Shown piece after piece: positions 11,461-22,209 of a stretch of DNA of 64,000 nucleotides. Source of the stretch: Diphasiastrum complanatum (lineage: Eukaryota > Streptophyta > Lycopodiopsida > Lycopodiales > Lycopodiaceae); assembly GCA_029204225.1 (NCBI GenBank), contig CM055094.1, positions 20,687,407 through 20,751,406 of the forward strand. The letters run 5' to 3'. The number at the start of each line of letters is the position of its first letter. Position 1 is the stretch's first letter. Both the position numbers and the translations under genes were made by a program. The notes under the pieces are model-generated. The model was given only the letters and a program-made list of their open reading frames with translations, ran no database searches and had not been told where the DNA came from.

Positions 11461-12116
11461 AATCTTTAACGCTTGCTTCTTGTACAACCAAATTACCTTC
11501 CAATTTTTTCAAGCCTATTTGCAGTAAAGTGTCTCACATCTCTGTGGAACATATGCACAAAAGTGAATCACTTTCTGCCACGTGATGATAGTGATACATT
11601 GTGCACTAGGGAATCACATTGTTGATAAGTTGGATTCACATTTACATCATGAAGCAAATAGTCTTGTAAGTTTCGTGTTCAAGTGGATCGGAAGCTCGCT
11701 CCAGTTGATGTTGAGATTAATATATCATGCTATCTCTAGCCCAATAGCCACACACTAGATGTTTGGATCCAGAAAATATTCACACAAAGGGACATAGGTC
11801 TACCACGTAGGTCTGCCACATAGTTTTCAATCAATCAAAAGGAAGGTAGATCCTAATCTTTGGTACTATGATAGTTAGTGCTTAGACTTATTGAGATCTT
11901 AGAAATTGAATTTTAGGGTCAGCCCAAAGTTTTTGACAAGTGCTCATCAAGTGAATGCAATTCTAGTCAAGATTGTGTTCAATTTTGCTTGATTTGTGAT
12001 ATATTTGGATTGATTAATGCATGATGATTCAACTGATCTTGTAGGAATGATTTCAAGAGGCATATTTATGTGCATATGATTTCTTTTGGTTCAGGTTAGG
12101 TGAATCCTATATCCTT
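11461..12116. other. Spacer module, copy 2
   Basis: This is the second copy of the spacer of 3320-3990. It carries the exon-like stretch near 12046-12095 between TTGTAG and GTTAGG. Nothing else coding is seen. Confidence 0.45.
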
Positions 12117-12152
12117 GTGAAGTCGAGATCAAGGAGGAGGCAGTCGAGATCA

Positions 12153-13310
12153 ATGAATGCATATCTTTTGGATTCACATGATAGATTGAATGCTTCTAAA
12201 TATTCAATTTGGAAGCTAAGAATGGAACCAATCCTTATTTTACAAGATCTAATGGATATAGCGAGTGGCGAAGAGGATGAGCCTATTCACCCTCAAGAAG
12301 CTACAAAATACAAAAGGAGGTGCAAGGTTGCTCTCCATTGTATAAAATGAATGTAGCTCATGAGCTTCCTAAGGAGGTAGGAGCTTGCATCTTGGCTCAA
12401 GAATCATGGGAAACTCTTCAAAAGATATATGAATCCAAGAATACTTCAAGGTTGATATCCTTGAAGAATCAAATCCATATGTGCTGAGAGTCAAGGACTT
12501 AAACAAAGAGCTTGCTCACATAGGAGATTCCATTAAGGAAAGTGAACTTGTTCAACCAATCTTGAATGGTTTAAGTATGGATTTTGCTAACTTGGTGCAA
12601 GGCTATGCAGTCATGGGCAAGTTGCCTTCACTTGAAGATCTCCAAGGATTCCTCATGGTCGAGGAGAGTAGGAGAACTCAGATCAAGTCAAGGATGGAGA
12701 AGCTCTCCCTCAATGATGGAGATGACAAGGTTCTTTTCATCAAGATCAAGAGAAAATACAAAGGCAAAGGTGTTGCATTCAAGAAGAACCAAGTCAAAGC
12801 TCGAGCAAGCCAAAGACGGATAAGTCGAAGATCAAATGCTACTTTTGTGGCAAGACGGGGCACTATGCCTCGGAGTGCTTCAAGAAGAAGCAAACTCAAA
12901 GTCAAGCAAACCTTGGTCAAGAGGAAGAGGAGAGCTCTCATGAAGATTTCGTCATGATGTCAAGTTTCTCATCTTCAAGCATAAGAGGTGAGGACCCTTG
13001 CTGGATAGATAGTGGGGCTAGCTCCCACATAACAAGTAAGAGGGAGTATTTTTCAACCTTATCTACCTATGAAGGACCTATCACGTAAATTTTTACAACA
13101 AATAATTATGCTTATAAGATAGAAGGAATAGGATCCATACCTTTTTGCTTGGGATCTTCGAGTGAGATCAAGATTGATGGAATGCTTTACATTTTCAGTA
13201 TCACTAAGAACCTGCTTAGTGTAGGGCAATTGCTTGACAATGGTTTGATTGTGGAGTTCGCCACAAATACATGTAACATCAAGAAGGATGGCAAGATCAT
13301 TGCTAAAGGG
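12153..13310 (+). pseudogene. Frameshifted Ty1/copia gag-protease, copy 1
   Basis: Gag starts at the ATG at 12153 with MNAYLLDSHDRLNASKYSIW, a typical copia Gag opening. A one-base loss near 12345 moves the frame (stop at 12350), and the TGA just after 12480 is a second break. Gag continues in 12481-12790. A CCHC zinc knuckle (C-x2-C-x4-H-x4-C) lies at 12837-12878 in another frame, then the protease site CWIDSGASSHIT near 13000, with a stop just after it at 13086. The Gag frameshift is shared with the copies at 30442, 57291 and 62472, so the source was already defective. Confidence 0.8.
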
Positions 13311-13540
13311 GTGATGATCTCCACACAACCCGGCCTCACTCTTCAAAAGGTGATCGGTCATCTTCTTCAGGAAGAAATGCGCAGAAAGATCAACGGCCTG
13401 TCCATCAAAAACAAATCCATGGCCCTGTACACCAAGAAGAAAGACTATTCCAAGGTCAAGAATCAAGTGCAACAGCAACAACAGAAGCCTCACACTCAAG
13501 GTCAAAATAGTGGATCGCTGGTTCCGAGGGAGTCGCTTTT
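13311..13540 (+). pseudogene. Second copia gag tail fused behind the protease
   Basis: At 13311 the frame leaves the pre-integrase region and enters VMISTQPGLTLQKVIGHLLQ followed by EEMRRK, which fits the distal part of the copia Gag (UBN2-type) domain from another element. The fusion is in frame. It recurs at 31599, so it predates duplication of the unit. Confidence 0.55.
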
Positions 13541-13561
13541 ATCTGCTACTATCAACTGGTC

Positions 13562-14017
13562 TCAAACTCGAGGTCGGTGGCTCAACTGCTGCAAAGTGAC
13601 ATCTATCAAAAGATAGCCTAATAACGTGGAGGTTTGCTTGTTCTTGATATAGTCATGGAGGCAGTTGGAAGCAAACTGGGCCCAGTCATAAAGGTTCTCA
13701 TTGTGTAGTCTAGAATCAGCCATCATGTGGAATAGTTTCATGGGGATACGCGTGATCTTGGACCTATAGCGCTGTGTATATTTCACTAGATAGGCACATG
13801 GAGCAGCTAAGGGCTTATCATTTATGACCTCAATACGGTAACCATCTTTTTTTTTCCATTTGTCCGTTGAGGGGTCTATGTATTTGAAGTATGCTATGGA
13901 TTCAATTTTTTTGAGAGTCCTACTAACTGTGTTCGGTCCCCTAGGGAAGCCAAATGTATTGAGGTCAGCTCCAGAAATAGGGATAATGTAGACAAAATTT
14001 TGGTTAGGAGGTAACAT
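13562..14017 (-). pseudogene. orfA copy 2, longest open N-terminal part
   Basis: The ATG at 14017 opens a 151-residue frame through YIDPS, KLFHMMADSRL and DYIKNKQTSTLLGYLLIDV. It keeps the CAG codon that is a stop in copies 1, 3 and 6. It is cut off at 13562 by the joint with the copia gag tail, losing the C-terminal half. Confidence 0.5.
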
Positions 14018-14334
14018 GAACTAGAAAATCTGTCGATGGGGTTATAAGCAATATGCAATCGAAATGGGCTCTGATAGCCACTGATCAAAAGAGGAAGTTG
14101 GAACTCTATGTGGCTCAGGAACTAGTGTGCCTCCTCGTACCAAGTGTTCATCTCATAGATATCGAGGCTTTCCATGATGATGTCAATTCTGTCTTGAGTT
14201 GGGTCATCAGAACTGGAAGATGTTGTGGCAGACAGGTTCTAGACTCGGCTGATGACTCTGTTGAAGGTTCGGCTCTGGTAACAGACAAGTGGAGTCTCGG
14301 CTCGGTCGACTGTGGAGGGCTTCGGATCGGTCGT

Positions 14335-14470
14335 CTTCGGATGGACTCGGCTCAGTCAACTTTGTATGCAGAGTATGGACGCTCAGCTCGGTCCATAGTG
14401 AATGCAAAGTATGGGGGCTCGGCTCTATGAGCAGTGTATGTAAAATATTGCTCGGCAGTGTATGGAGACT
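14335..14470. repeat. 36-bp minisatellite, 3 units
   Basis: One unit fewer than the arrays at 1697, 23405 and 50515, and the same number as its positional counterpart at 32630. Confidence 0.7.
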
Positions 14471-14639
14471 AGAAATTTGTGGAAAAATTTGGAGAAATGT
14501 CGTTCTGATAGGATGTGGAAACGATGATGTTTCTTCGTACTAACGTACTAGTAGCGAGCTTTCAACCCAAATCGGTGTTGAATGTGGGGTTTTGACAAGC
14601 TTCAGGAGCACTACCCCTCAGTATTTGGCTTGTGCTAGA

Positions 14640-15848
14640 TGTGACGATTTTTGTGTAATGTAGCAGATCTCGGTAGCTTAGGGTTTTTTAAAATGGATGA
14701 TAATGGCGCTCCGGATCCGTGGTGGATGTATGTAGATGGTGTCCAAGGATGCGAAGGAGTAATCAAGCACTGTCGTAGCGAATGATAGATCGCCACTAAA
14801 AGATGGAAAATCGATCCTTTGAAGTTATAGCTTTTCAAGGCTTCTGAATTTCATTTCCATGCCTAAAGAAGGAAGTGCCAGCATCAAATCTTCTCCCATC
14901 AGAGTTTGTTTTCATTTTCTAAAAAGCATGCATGGCAGCATGGCAGTAAAGCGTGATATTGTGATTTTTTGTAATGTTTCCATGTATGTGATGATTTTTG
15001 TTGTTTAATTATATCTATGTTGATTGAAACTATGATAGCTTCATGGTTGTCATTCGTAATAGTAAAAGGTTTTTTTCGCCTTATCTTGGGGCAAGTTCAC
15101 AAATAGCAAGGTAACAAATTGGGACTCGGCAAGAACTCACTCCAAATAACTTTTTGAGCTTCACTAACTTATTCTCATGAATTTATCATTGTGTCTAACT
15201 TGCCATATACTAGTTTTATAACTATTTGCTTGATCCTTTACTCTTAAATGCACCATAATGCTACTCCCTTACTGGCCATGACCTCTTCACCGTAGCTCGG
15301 AACTGGGTCATGTTGGGTGTCGTTGAAAAAGCTCTCGTCGAGGGCTTTCTAATGGCAACCTAATCGTCTCTATTTGAGTTGTTATTCAAAAGTTACACTG
15401 TTTTTTAACTGAGTTGCATACTATACTACAAATAAAGTGGCTTATTTACGGGCTGCCCCGACGCAAAATTACAGTTCTTGTGAAAAGATAAGAAAATCCA
15501 TTTGAAGGAGCTATGTTACGTAGATTTCAAATTTGAATGTTTTGATTGGACCATGTGGAAGAAACTTTTGAGAAAAAAAATAAAAGGTATGTTTCTGAAA
15601 GGCCCCTTTTGTGCTCAAATTTTCTGTAATGGTTGATAAGTTGGATTCACATTTACATCATGAAGCAAATAGTCTTGTAAGTTTTCTATTCAAGTGGATC
15701 GGAAGCTCGCTCCAATGGATGTTGAGATTAATATATCATGCTATCTCTAGCCTAACAGCCACACACTAGATGTTTGGATCCAGAAAATATTCACACAAAG
15801 GGACATCACACATCAATATTAATCTACTTTCACCTTTTATTTCGTCAC
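14640..15848. other. Exon-module remnants and a spacer found only in this position
   Basis: 14640-15270 carries broken pieces of the exon-like module (MDDNG-type start near 14693). 15270-15640 is a segment found only here and at 33515-33890. 15640-15848 is spacer DNA leading to orfH, containing the undisrupted copia target site at about 15844-15850. No intact gene. Confidence 0.5.
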
Positions 15849-16025
15849 ATCTCTTTGTGCTTATGCGACATGAAAAGCTCCCTTCAAACAAACCTGTGAA
15901 TGTGCCTTTCCTGTTGCCTTAATTTGTCATGCACTATCTTTTTCTTGGGCAACTAAAATGTGATACAATTGTGACCTTTTTTCATGCTTATCTTTCTCCT
16001 ATTCTTGGAAAAGTAAAATTACATT

Positions 16026-16045
16026 GTTGTAAGGGGGGGGGGGGG
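16026..16045. repeat. Poly-G tract
   Basis: A run of about 19 G bases lies upstream of orfH. The counterpart near 39823 has 8-9, so the tract is length-variable. Confidence 0.9.
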
Positions 16046-16059
16046 GGGGGGTATAGTAT

Positions 16060-16243
16060 AGATGGCTATGAGTGTGAAAGGGGCATGGATTATTCTTGAC
16101 TTTGAAATGAATGGAGGGCGGTCTTATTCAAGTCACCTAGAGAATGGTCACAAGTTCCCCTTTAAGGATGGGATGCTCTATACATATGACTACAATGCCT
16201 CAACGTCTAACCCGAAATAGTACAAATAGAATGCAATGCATGG

Positions 16244-16288
<45 letters not shown>

Positions 16289-17850
16289 TATCGATGTTCT
16301 CGATCCTGATTTCGCCTCTTATTTTCGTCATTTACAGGAGGCTGAAGAGTCTCAGAAAAGGATTGTTGATCCAACATCGGCTTAGGAAGATGGAGCAGGA
16401 CCTAGAAATGAACATAGTATCGGCGGCTGAGAAAATCCGTTTGGCCAAAATATCAGAAACTATGAAATCTATATGCGGAAGAGATTTGGAGGCACATGAT
16501 ATCAGTAATTCGATTCTGGTAGGACGCAAAGACGCGGACAAGTCAGTTCCAACGACAGCATCTAATTTGATCGGAAGCTCTTCTCAGCCAGAATTAATGG
16601 CGTCTACCGGTTGGAGAGCTCCAGTCCTCAAAGATACACACGTGAATGAAAGGCTTGAGCAAGCACCAAAGCAATTCCAGAATGATCCTTCTTTCGAAGC
16701 AAGATTTCGTAGAAGACGAGCATGGAGATCGGAAGACAACATATCAGCATATCCTTGCAACTTTGCGATTATAGATGGCTCGTTCTCTTCTCAGAAGGAA
16801 TGTCATACATCAATCAATAATTTCTGGGAACTGAGTTCCGATTCTCGCGATCCTACAATCTAGCTACAACACAAGTTCTGCCAGTTTCTGATGACTGTCA
16901 TGGGCCCAAGGTTTGAGCAAGATCCACAATTTTCCATCAATCCCAACAAAGCGGTCCTTCACATGGAGGATACCAGGATCTATTTACGGATTCAATACTA
17001 TCCTGCAGACTCCATACATATCTTCGACGAGATGTGCACTTCAAGATTTATCATCAATGCTGATGAGGGTTACATGTACACCCAGAGATCAAAAGCATTC
17101 ACTGGTCGAAGACAAATACTGACTCGAAACTGCTTCAACTGGCTACGTGAGCAAAATCATAAGCATGCCAGTAAGTCAACTCTGATAGGATGAAAAGACG
17201 GGGACAAGTCAGTTCCAACGACGACATCTAATTCGATCGGGAGCTCTTCTCAGCCAGATTTAATTGCGTCGACCGGTTGGAGAGCTCCATTCCTCAAAGA
17301 TACGTACGTCTATGAAATGCTTGATCAATCACCAAAGCAAATTCAGAATGATCCTTGTTTCGACCCAAGTTTTCGTAGAAGACGAGCGCTAGCATGGAGA
17401 TCGGAAGACAACATATCAGCATATCCTTGAAACTTTGCGATAATAGATGGCACGTTCTCTTCTCAAAAGGAATGTCATACATCCATCAAGAAATTTTGCA
17501 AATTAACTTCCGATTCTGACGATCCTACAATCAAGCTACAACACAAGTTCTGCCAGTTTCTGATGACTGTCATGGGCCGAAGGTTTGAGCAGGATCCACA
17601 ATTTTTCATCAATCCCAACAAACCGGCGCTTCACATGGAGGATACCAGGATCTATTTACGGATACAATACTTTCCTGCAGACTCCATACAAATCTTCGAA
17701 GAGATGTGCACTTCAGGCTTTATCATCAATGCTGATAAGGCTTACACCCAGAGATCAAAAGCATTTGCTGGTCGAAGACAAATGCTGACTCGAACCTGCT
17801 CCAAGTGGCTGCGTGAGCAATATCATAAGCATGATGCCCACTATTCCTGA
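16060..17850 (+). pseudogene. orfH copy 1, unknown protein with duplicated domain
   Basis: A first frame starting near 16062 (MAMSVKGAWIILDFEMNGGR) is followed by a (CT)n tract and a plausible splice acceptor TTTACAG at about 16338. The following frame has a charged helical stretch and then two related blocks of about 215 residues, each with a GWRAP motif, RRRAWRSED, a P-C-N-F-A-I-I-D-G motif, an MG.RFEQD segment and a C-terminal TRNCFNWLREQ or TRTCSKWLREQ. Stops at 16861, 17191 and 17428 break this copy; copy 2 at 40361 is open over the same parts. I do not recognise the family. Confidence 0.5.
16245..16284. repeat. (CT)n microsatellite, short allele
   Basis: About 39 bp of CT repeats lie in the presumed intron of orfH. 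The same site in unit 2 holds about 131 bp (40029-40159). Confidence 0.95.
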
Positions 17851-18599
17851 ACAAATGTTATGAAGAAAATCCTTTAGGCGCAATTTTTTGAATTGAGTAC
17901 ATTGAAAACATCAACATTTGTTGATTGGATCTTTTAAGATTGACCATTATAGTCATCTAGGGCCAATGTATATGGCACTCAACTGCTAATCTATCTCTCC
18001 ACTGCTTTTGAAATGTCCACTTTAGTTCATAATCTATGATCTAGATATACCTTCTTCTCGTTGTGTATATATATATATGTTCTCATCGTTGATATTTGAT
18101 TTAATGTATTAAATGAACATTGAGTGCTCATTAAATCAAAATCAACAATAATTAGGTTACACATATTTTGTTCAAAAAATATTTAGACACACAATGAAAA
18201 TATCATATCGACAAGAGGGAACATATCACGACAAAAGGACTAGACAGAAATTGTTTGTTAGTGATCATCCATCCAAAGTAGGTGCACCACTTCCAAATTC
18301 TAATGTTACTCCAAGCCTTTTCGTGAGACTACTAATATTTTTGGAAAACACATGTTCTTCATATTCCAAGCATGCTCAACATACCTCCAAGCACATAGCA
18401 AAGTAAACCGTACATCTTCTTTCCTTGCCCTACTTGTTGGTCTTCATCTCGTATGGTAAGTACTCGACCCTTGACTGTTCCTTTGAATAAGAGCTTTTTG
18501 CTATAGTTTCAAGAGAGAAGCTTCCTGGGAAAGGGTCAACTTGGGAGTAGCTTAATATATTGATGTCATTTCAAATCATGATAGCTTCATGGTTGTCAC
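17851..18599. other. 3' flank of orfH with a small conserved ORF
   Basis: Mostly non-coding. A 70-codon ATG frame at 18194-18406 (MKISYRQEGTYHDKRTRQKL) is also open in the other copy at 42013-42225 with very few changes. It could be coding or simply young duplicate DNA. Confidence 0.3.
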
Positions 18600-18965
18600 C
18601 TAAAATAATAGTAAACTGTTTGGTAACTTGGGGTAGCTTGATATGTAGCTAGGCAACTAAACAACAAATCACCTCTAGATGGCTTCACAAGCTTGTCTAA
18701 CTCATTCGTATAATTACTACCATTGCGTCTAACTTGCCAAATGCTAGGTGTAAAAGTATTTGACAAATGCATAACTCTTTACTCTCCAAGTCTTAAGACT
18801 TACCAAGTGTTGTTTGTAGCTCATACTAGATGCTTTGAGAAGTTATATTAATAATTGGGGGGGGTTATCGCAAAGAATCCGATCTTGCCAAATACTAGGT
18901 GTAAAAGTGTTTGACATATTCCTAACTCTTTACTCTCCAAGTGTTGTTTTTAGCTCATAGTACAT
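18600..18965 (-). repeat. Inverted copies of the RT downstream region
   Basis: Two adjacent stretches (about 18610-18850 and 18885-18965) are the reverse complement of the DNA at 8050-8290 and 52720-52940, including a G-run where those have a C-run. In direct orientation this DNA follows the RT ORF, so orfH is bounded by an RT tail in opposite orientation. Confidence 0.6.
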
Positions 18966-18989
18966 GCTTTGAGAATAATCTTACTGGTT

Positions 18990-19163
18990 ATATTAATTTG
19001 GGAGGATTGCAAAGAATCAAACTTGAGTGTACAAGCCCAACTCAAGTGCAGACACCAACTCACCACACATGGGAAGATCATTAAATTTGAATTTGAAGAA
19101 AAATCAAAATTAAAAAAAAATGAAAAACTATTTCTCCTTAGAGGCATTGTGGTCATCATCTAG
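18990..19163 (+). pseudogene. KESNLSVQ coding-like segment, copy 1
   Basis: The plus frame reads KESNLSVQAQ, HQLTTHGKIIKFEFEEKSK and ends RGIVVII with a stop at 19161. The same frame recurs at 42819-42992 and, inverted, at 44073-44282. The origin is unknown; it may be a captured host-gene C-terminus. Confidence 0.35.
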
Positions 19164-20124
19164 ACGAGCTGTGCTTGCTTGAATCAATAGAAACAAAGAA
19201 AATAATAATAGCAAGTTTTTATCCTATTAATGCACCAATAATATATAAATATAATTGAATTAAATGGGAAGATTATAATATTTATCGCTTCATTTAAACA
19301 TTGATCTACTCATTTCAATGATTTCGTTCAAATTCAAATTCCAATGATTTGTGAAGTGTGAATGAATGCAATGTAACTTGCATATGTTTGCAGCATAGCA
19401 TAGATTCATTATATGCTTTTTAACTATATGTTATTTAGTCGTGTAACAAGGAATAAGCATTTTTTTTAACAAATTTTCAATTTGTTTTTGGAAACCCTAG
19501 ATTACAACATTTTAATATATTAACAAAAATGACTTAATTTGCAAGAACAACTTTGAGTTTTGAAAATCCTAGATTACAGCTTCATTCAATCTTCAAATTT
19601 CCAAGGTCGTTCAAACTTTAATGAAATATGATTCATTCCAAAATCCATTCTCGAATCCTAAAACGATGTATTTTAAAAACTTTTGTAATGTGAAAGAGAG
19701 ATCACTGAGCTAAAACATGACCCTGATTGCATTCGGAATTGCTTTCAAAAACTTATAAATTGTATTCATCAATGGAGATGTCTAGAGGACATGGTGTGAA
19801 AAATTGTCAACTAGTTTGGTTTTTTATTTGGCAATTTTGGAGGCCAAAATGAATCTCAACTTCGAGTTAGTTTCATAGTTGTTAATAAGGGCCTAAATAG
19901 TGGTTTAACTACCTCTGGCAAGTAGATAAGTGGATGAGGTCGAGTTTGGACCCATTATAATTGGCTAAATTTTGGTACATTGCTTTCAAAAACTTATAAA
20001 TTGTATTCATCAATGGAGATGTCTAGAGGACATGGTGTGAAAAATTGTCAACTATGATAGTATCATAAGAATGAGTTAGAAAAGCTTGTGAAGCCATCCA
20101 AAGGTGTGTTGTTTTATTAGTTGC
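19164..20124. other. Non-coding AT-rich DNA between orfH module and RT
   Basis: No gene is seen. A segment of about 90 bp beginning TTGCTTTCAAAAACTTATAA is duplicated directly (about 19741 and 19981). At about 20056 the sequence switches to the RT downstream region. Confidence 0.5.
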
Positions 20125-20982
20125 CTAGATACATATCAAGCTACCCCAAGTTACCACAGATCTATTATATGAGTTAAACATGGGTCTATATGAGGCAAGG
20201 TGTATATATTGCAAAAAGCGAAAAGGAAGGTCTCCCCTTTTATCATATTTGGATAGATGTATACAACCGGTAATTGGGTTAAAGGTAATTGTAATATTCA
20301 GAAAGTTCACCAAATTACATGTGTTGTCGTTTCCGTCTATCTCAAGGTATTCCAGGGGATAGATCCAAAAAGGATTGTCAGGTGTTCTTGGTTGAGTCTT
20401 GTCTAGGAAACGTCCAACCGTATGATTATTGATAAAGCATATATCGTCAATGTACCTGAACGAATATTTGAAGTCGTTTATAAATTTAATTTCCCCTAAT
20501 CTTGCAAGCCTCTTAATAAACTGCAATTTAAAAAAAGAAAGGTACCAATTACAAGACATTGGTGGATATGGAAAACCCATTGGTATTCCCCCGACCTGTC
20601 GCCAAGTATGATCCCCAAGTCTGATAATGCAATTGTCTATCAAATAGAAATTCCAAATGCATAAGGTATTCTTGTGGTCTACAGTACTCCATTCATATGA
20701 ACTTGTATTTTTCGAAACCCATTTAAAATCATTGGTTCCAGATATTCGTTTGTATTTGAGCAATTTGATTTTGGCAATTTTAAATGCCAAACAAATCATT
20801 TTAGTCATAATAGTTTTCAAATCGTCAATCCCGTTCAAAGGAATATTGCTTTTTTGGGGGTAACCTAATTCTTTGCTTCCTGGTTTTTTGAGTTTGTAAT
20901 GCAATTTGAGGCTGAAATTTTCAGCACACAAGGCTTGTAGGAGGGTGAGTTCCTTCATCCATCTAATGTGTGGTTTCAACAC
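20125..20982 (-). CDS. Reverse transcriptase, Penelope-like type (partial)
   Basis: A 285-codon frame with no internal stop. It carries the RT turn GGIPMGFPYPPMS (motif B region), the catalytic box FRYIDDICF (motif C) and a downstream VNFLNITITF (the F-L-D-I/V-type motif after the palm). The C-terminus is KYDKRGDLPF then SYNRSVV. No motif A aspartate is obvious upstream, and no endonuclease domain or Zn finger is adjacent. The order and wording of these motifs fit Penelope-like or endonuclease-deficient relatives better than LINE, copia or gypsy RTs; this is judged by eye. The frame opens at a GTG and probably lacks its N-terminus. A damaged copy lies at 53113-53755. Confidence 0.65.
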   Translation of the reverse strand: MLKPHIRWMKELTLLQALCAENFSLKLHYKLKKPGSKELGYPQKSNIPLNGIDDLKTIMTKMICLAFKIAKIKLLKYKRISGTNDFKWVSKNTSSYEWSTVDHKNTLCIWNFYLIDNCIIRLGDHTWRQVGGIPMGFPYPPMSCNWYLSFFKLQFIKRLARLGEIKFINDFKYSFRYIDDICFINNHTVGRFLDKTQPRTPDNPFWIYPLEYLEIDGNDNTCNLVNFLNITITFNPITGCIHLSKYDKRGDLPFRFLQYIHLASYRPMFNSYNRSVVTWGSLICI

Positions 20983-21024
20983 ATTTTGGGGCTGATTTTT
21001 TAGATTTGATACTTGCTGTTATAT

Positions 21025-21345
21025 ATATATATAGATCTCTAGGTCCACTCAAGCCTACGTGGCACAAGGCCCAGTTGATTTGACATACAAGTTTATGGTA
21101 GGCCTACATGGCTTGCCACATGGCAACCCTCAAGCCTGCATGATTTGCCATGTGGTAGACCTACGTGGCTTGCCATGTGGTAGTGTGCGATAGGCTTCAC
21201 AAATAGCAGACCACGTAGGCAGAGCCTGGTTGGCTCACACGTGTGGACGGTTGTATTACGCACCATAGATCTGATCCGCTGTTGGATCGACGAGTGTACG
21301 GCTTGGGTTTTATTGGTTTTAGCTATATAAATATTGTTTGATAAG
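21025..21345 (-). promoter_or_regulatory. Collapsed copy of the G-box promoter cassette
   Basis: It shares its left edge (TA repeat then GATCTCTAGGTCCACTCAAG) and its right edge (CACGTGTGGACGG) with the cassettes at 45066-46330 and 53880-54765. Almost the whole G-box array, TATA box and cargo are deleted; one CACGTG remains. Confidence 0.5.
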
Positions 21346-21660
21346 TTAAAACATTTCGCTAAGTTTTGGATTTTCACTCCCTGTAGCTCTTGGTGTGTGA
21401 ACCAAATGCCATTCCACCTTAAAATCACCTATTCTAGGAACATTGAGTGGTGTGTCGCTTATATGATTCTCAATTATCTCTGGATATTCTGTTTTACTAA
21501 AAATCCAAAATAGCATTTCATGATTTTCTTTAAAACCTGTTTGAAACTTGTTTCATGTCTTCTGTCCTTTGGTGAGCTGGTAAGGTGGATCCTTTCAGAT
21601 TTTTTCTCGACAGTGGAGCATATTCTATGGGAAGATCAATATGGAGATGATATTTAGACA
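21346..21660 (-). pseudogene. orfC copy 1, internally deleted
   Basis: The minus strand holds the first residues of orfC (MSKYHLHIDLPTEYAP) and its C-terminal end (RIGDFKVEWHLVHTPRATG, stop at 21346). The middle, present at 46422-49091, is lost. A run of extra coding-like sequence lies between (ILFWIFSKTEYPEII). Compared with the copy at 54854 the substitutions look conservative, suggesting past coding function. Confidence 0.5.
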
Positions 21661-21701
21661 TCTTAATAATCGATAGATTAATCTAGTAGAAAACCAACTT
21701 G

Positions 21702-21971
21702 TTATATATCTTGTAAGCTATTAAAACTCGTCTTAATTATAAAAAAAATTAATTGGAAAAGTTTGAAATGACCTTGGCGCTCTTTTTGATCCATCACACT
21801 CCAAGTTTCTTGCTTTATATGCAAAATCAAAGCTTTGCAGTTATGAGCAAAATAAGCAAAATATTTTTTCAATAGATGTGTGTTGAAATTGCAAATTTTT
21901 GAATTACAAAAATTCGAGATAACCTTGCCGCTCCATTTGATCCAACACACTCCGTATTTTCTGAATTTCAA
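21702..21971 (-). pseudogene. orfB copy 2
   Basis: Same reading as 56-307 with a longer open C-terminus (through FNSLQDI). It lies directly downstream of orfC copy 1 on the plus map, that is, upstream in the minus reading direction. Confidence 0.3.
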
Positions 21972-22209
21972 GATTCACGTTGGCGCTCATTGTGATCCAA
22001 AATATTCAAAGTTTCTTGCCATGATTTTCAGATCGATAAGACTGTTTTTCTTTGATGTGAACGCTTTGAGTAGATGGAAAGAAAACTTTGATGTGCAATA
22101 CGATTTGCATTTATATGAGAAGTTATGTTAGTTAATGGTAGAAAATAGAATCTTGAAGTATGGACCCCACGCGTTGCGGCTATCCAACTTCTAGTTAGCT
22201 ACATACGTT

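Larger units (their letters stand above)
1..21665. repeat. Higher-order repeat unit 1 (about 21.7 kb)
   Basis: The sequence at position 1 recurs at 21666, 49096 and 55174 with the same following modules. Unit 1 and unit 2 are colinear over about 9.6 kb: the copia gag lies at 12153 and 30442, the second gag tail at 13311 and 31599, and orfH at 16144 and 39925 (offset corrected for one later insertion). Unit 1 alone has an extra gypsy protease plus RT-tail segment at about 6990-8405, and it carries an RT where unit 2 carries the histone-like ORF. Boundaries are those of the recurring junction and the true repeat phase is arbitrary. Confidence 0.8.

Noticed and set aside
20180-20863. Plus-strand frames inside the RT region
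   Set aside because: Antisense shadows of the RT frame, which has recognisable catalytic motifs.
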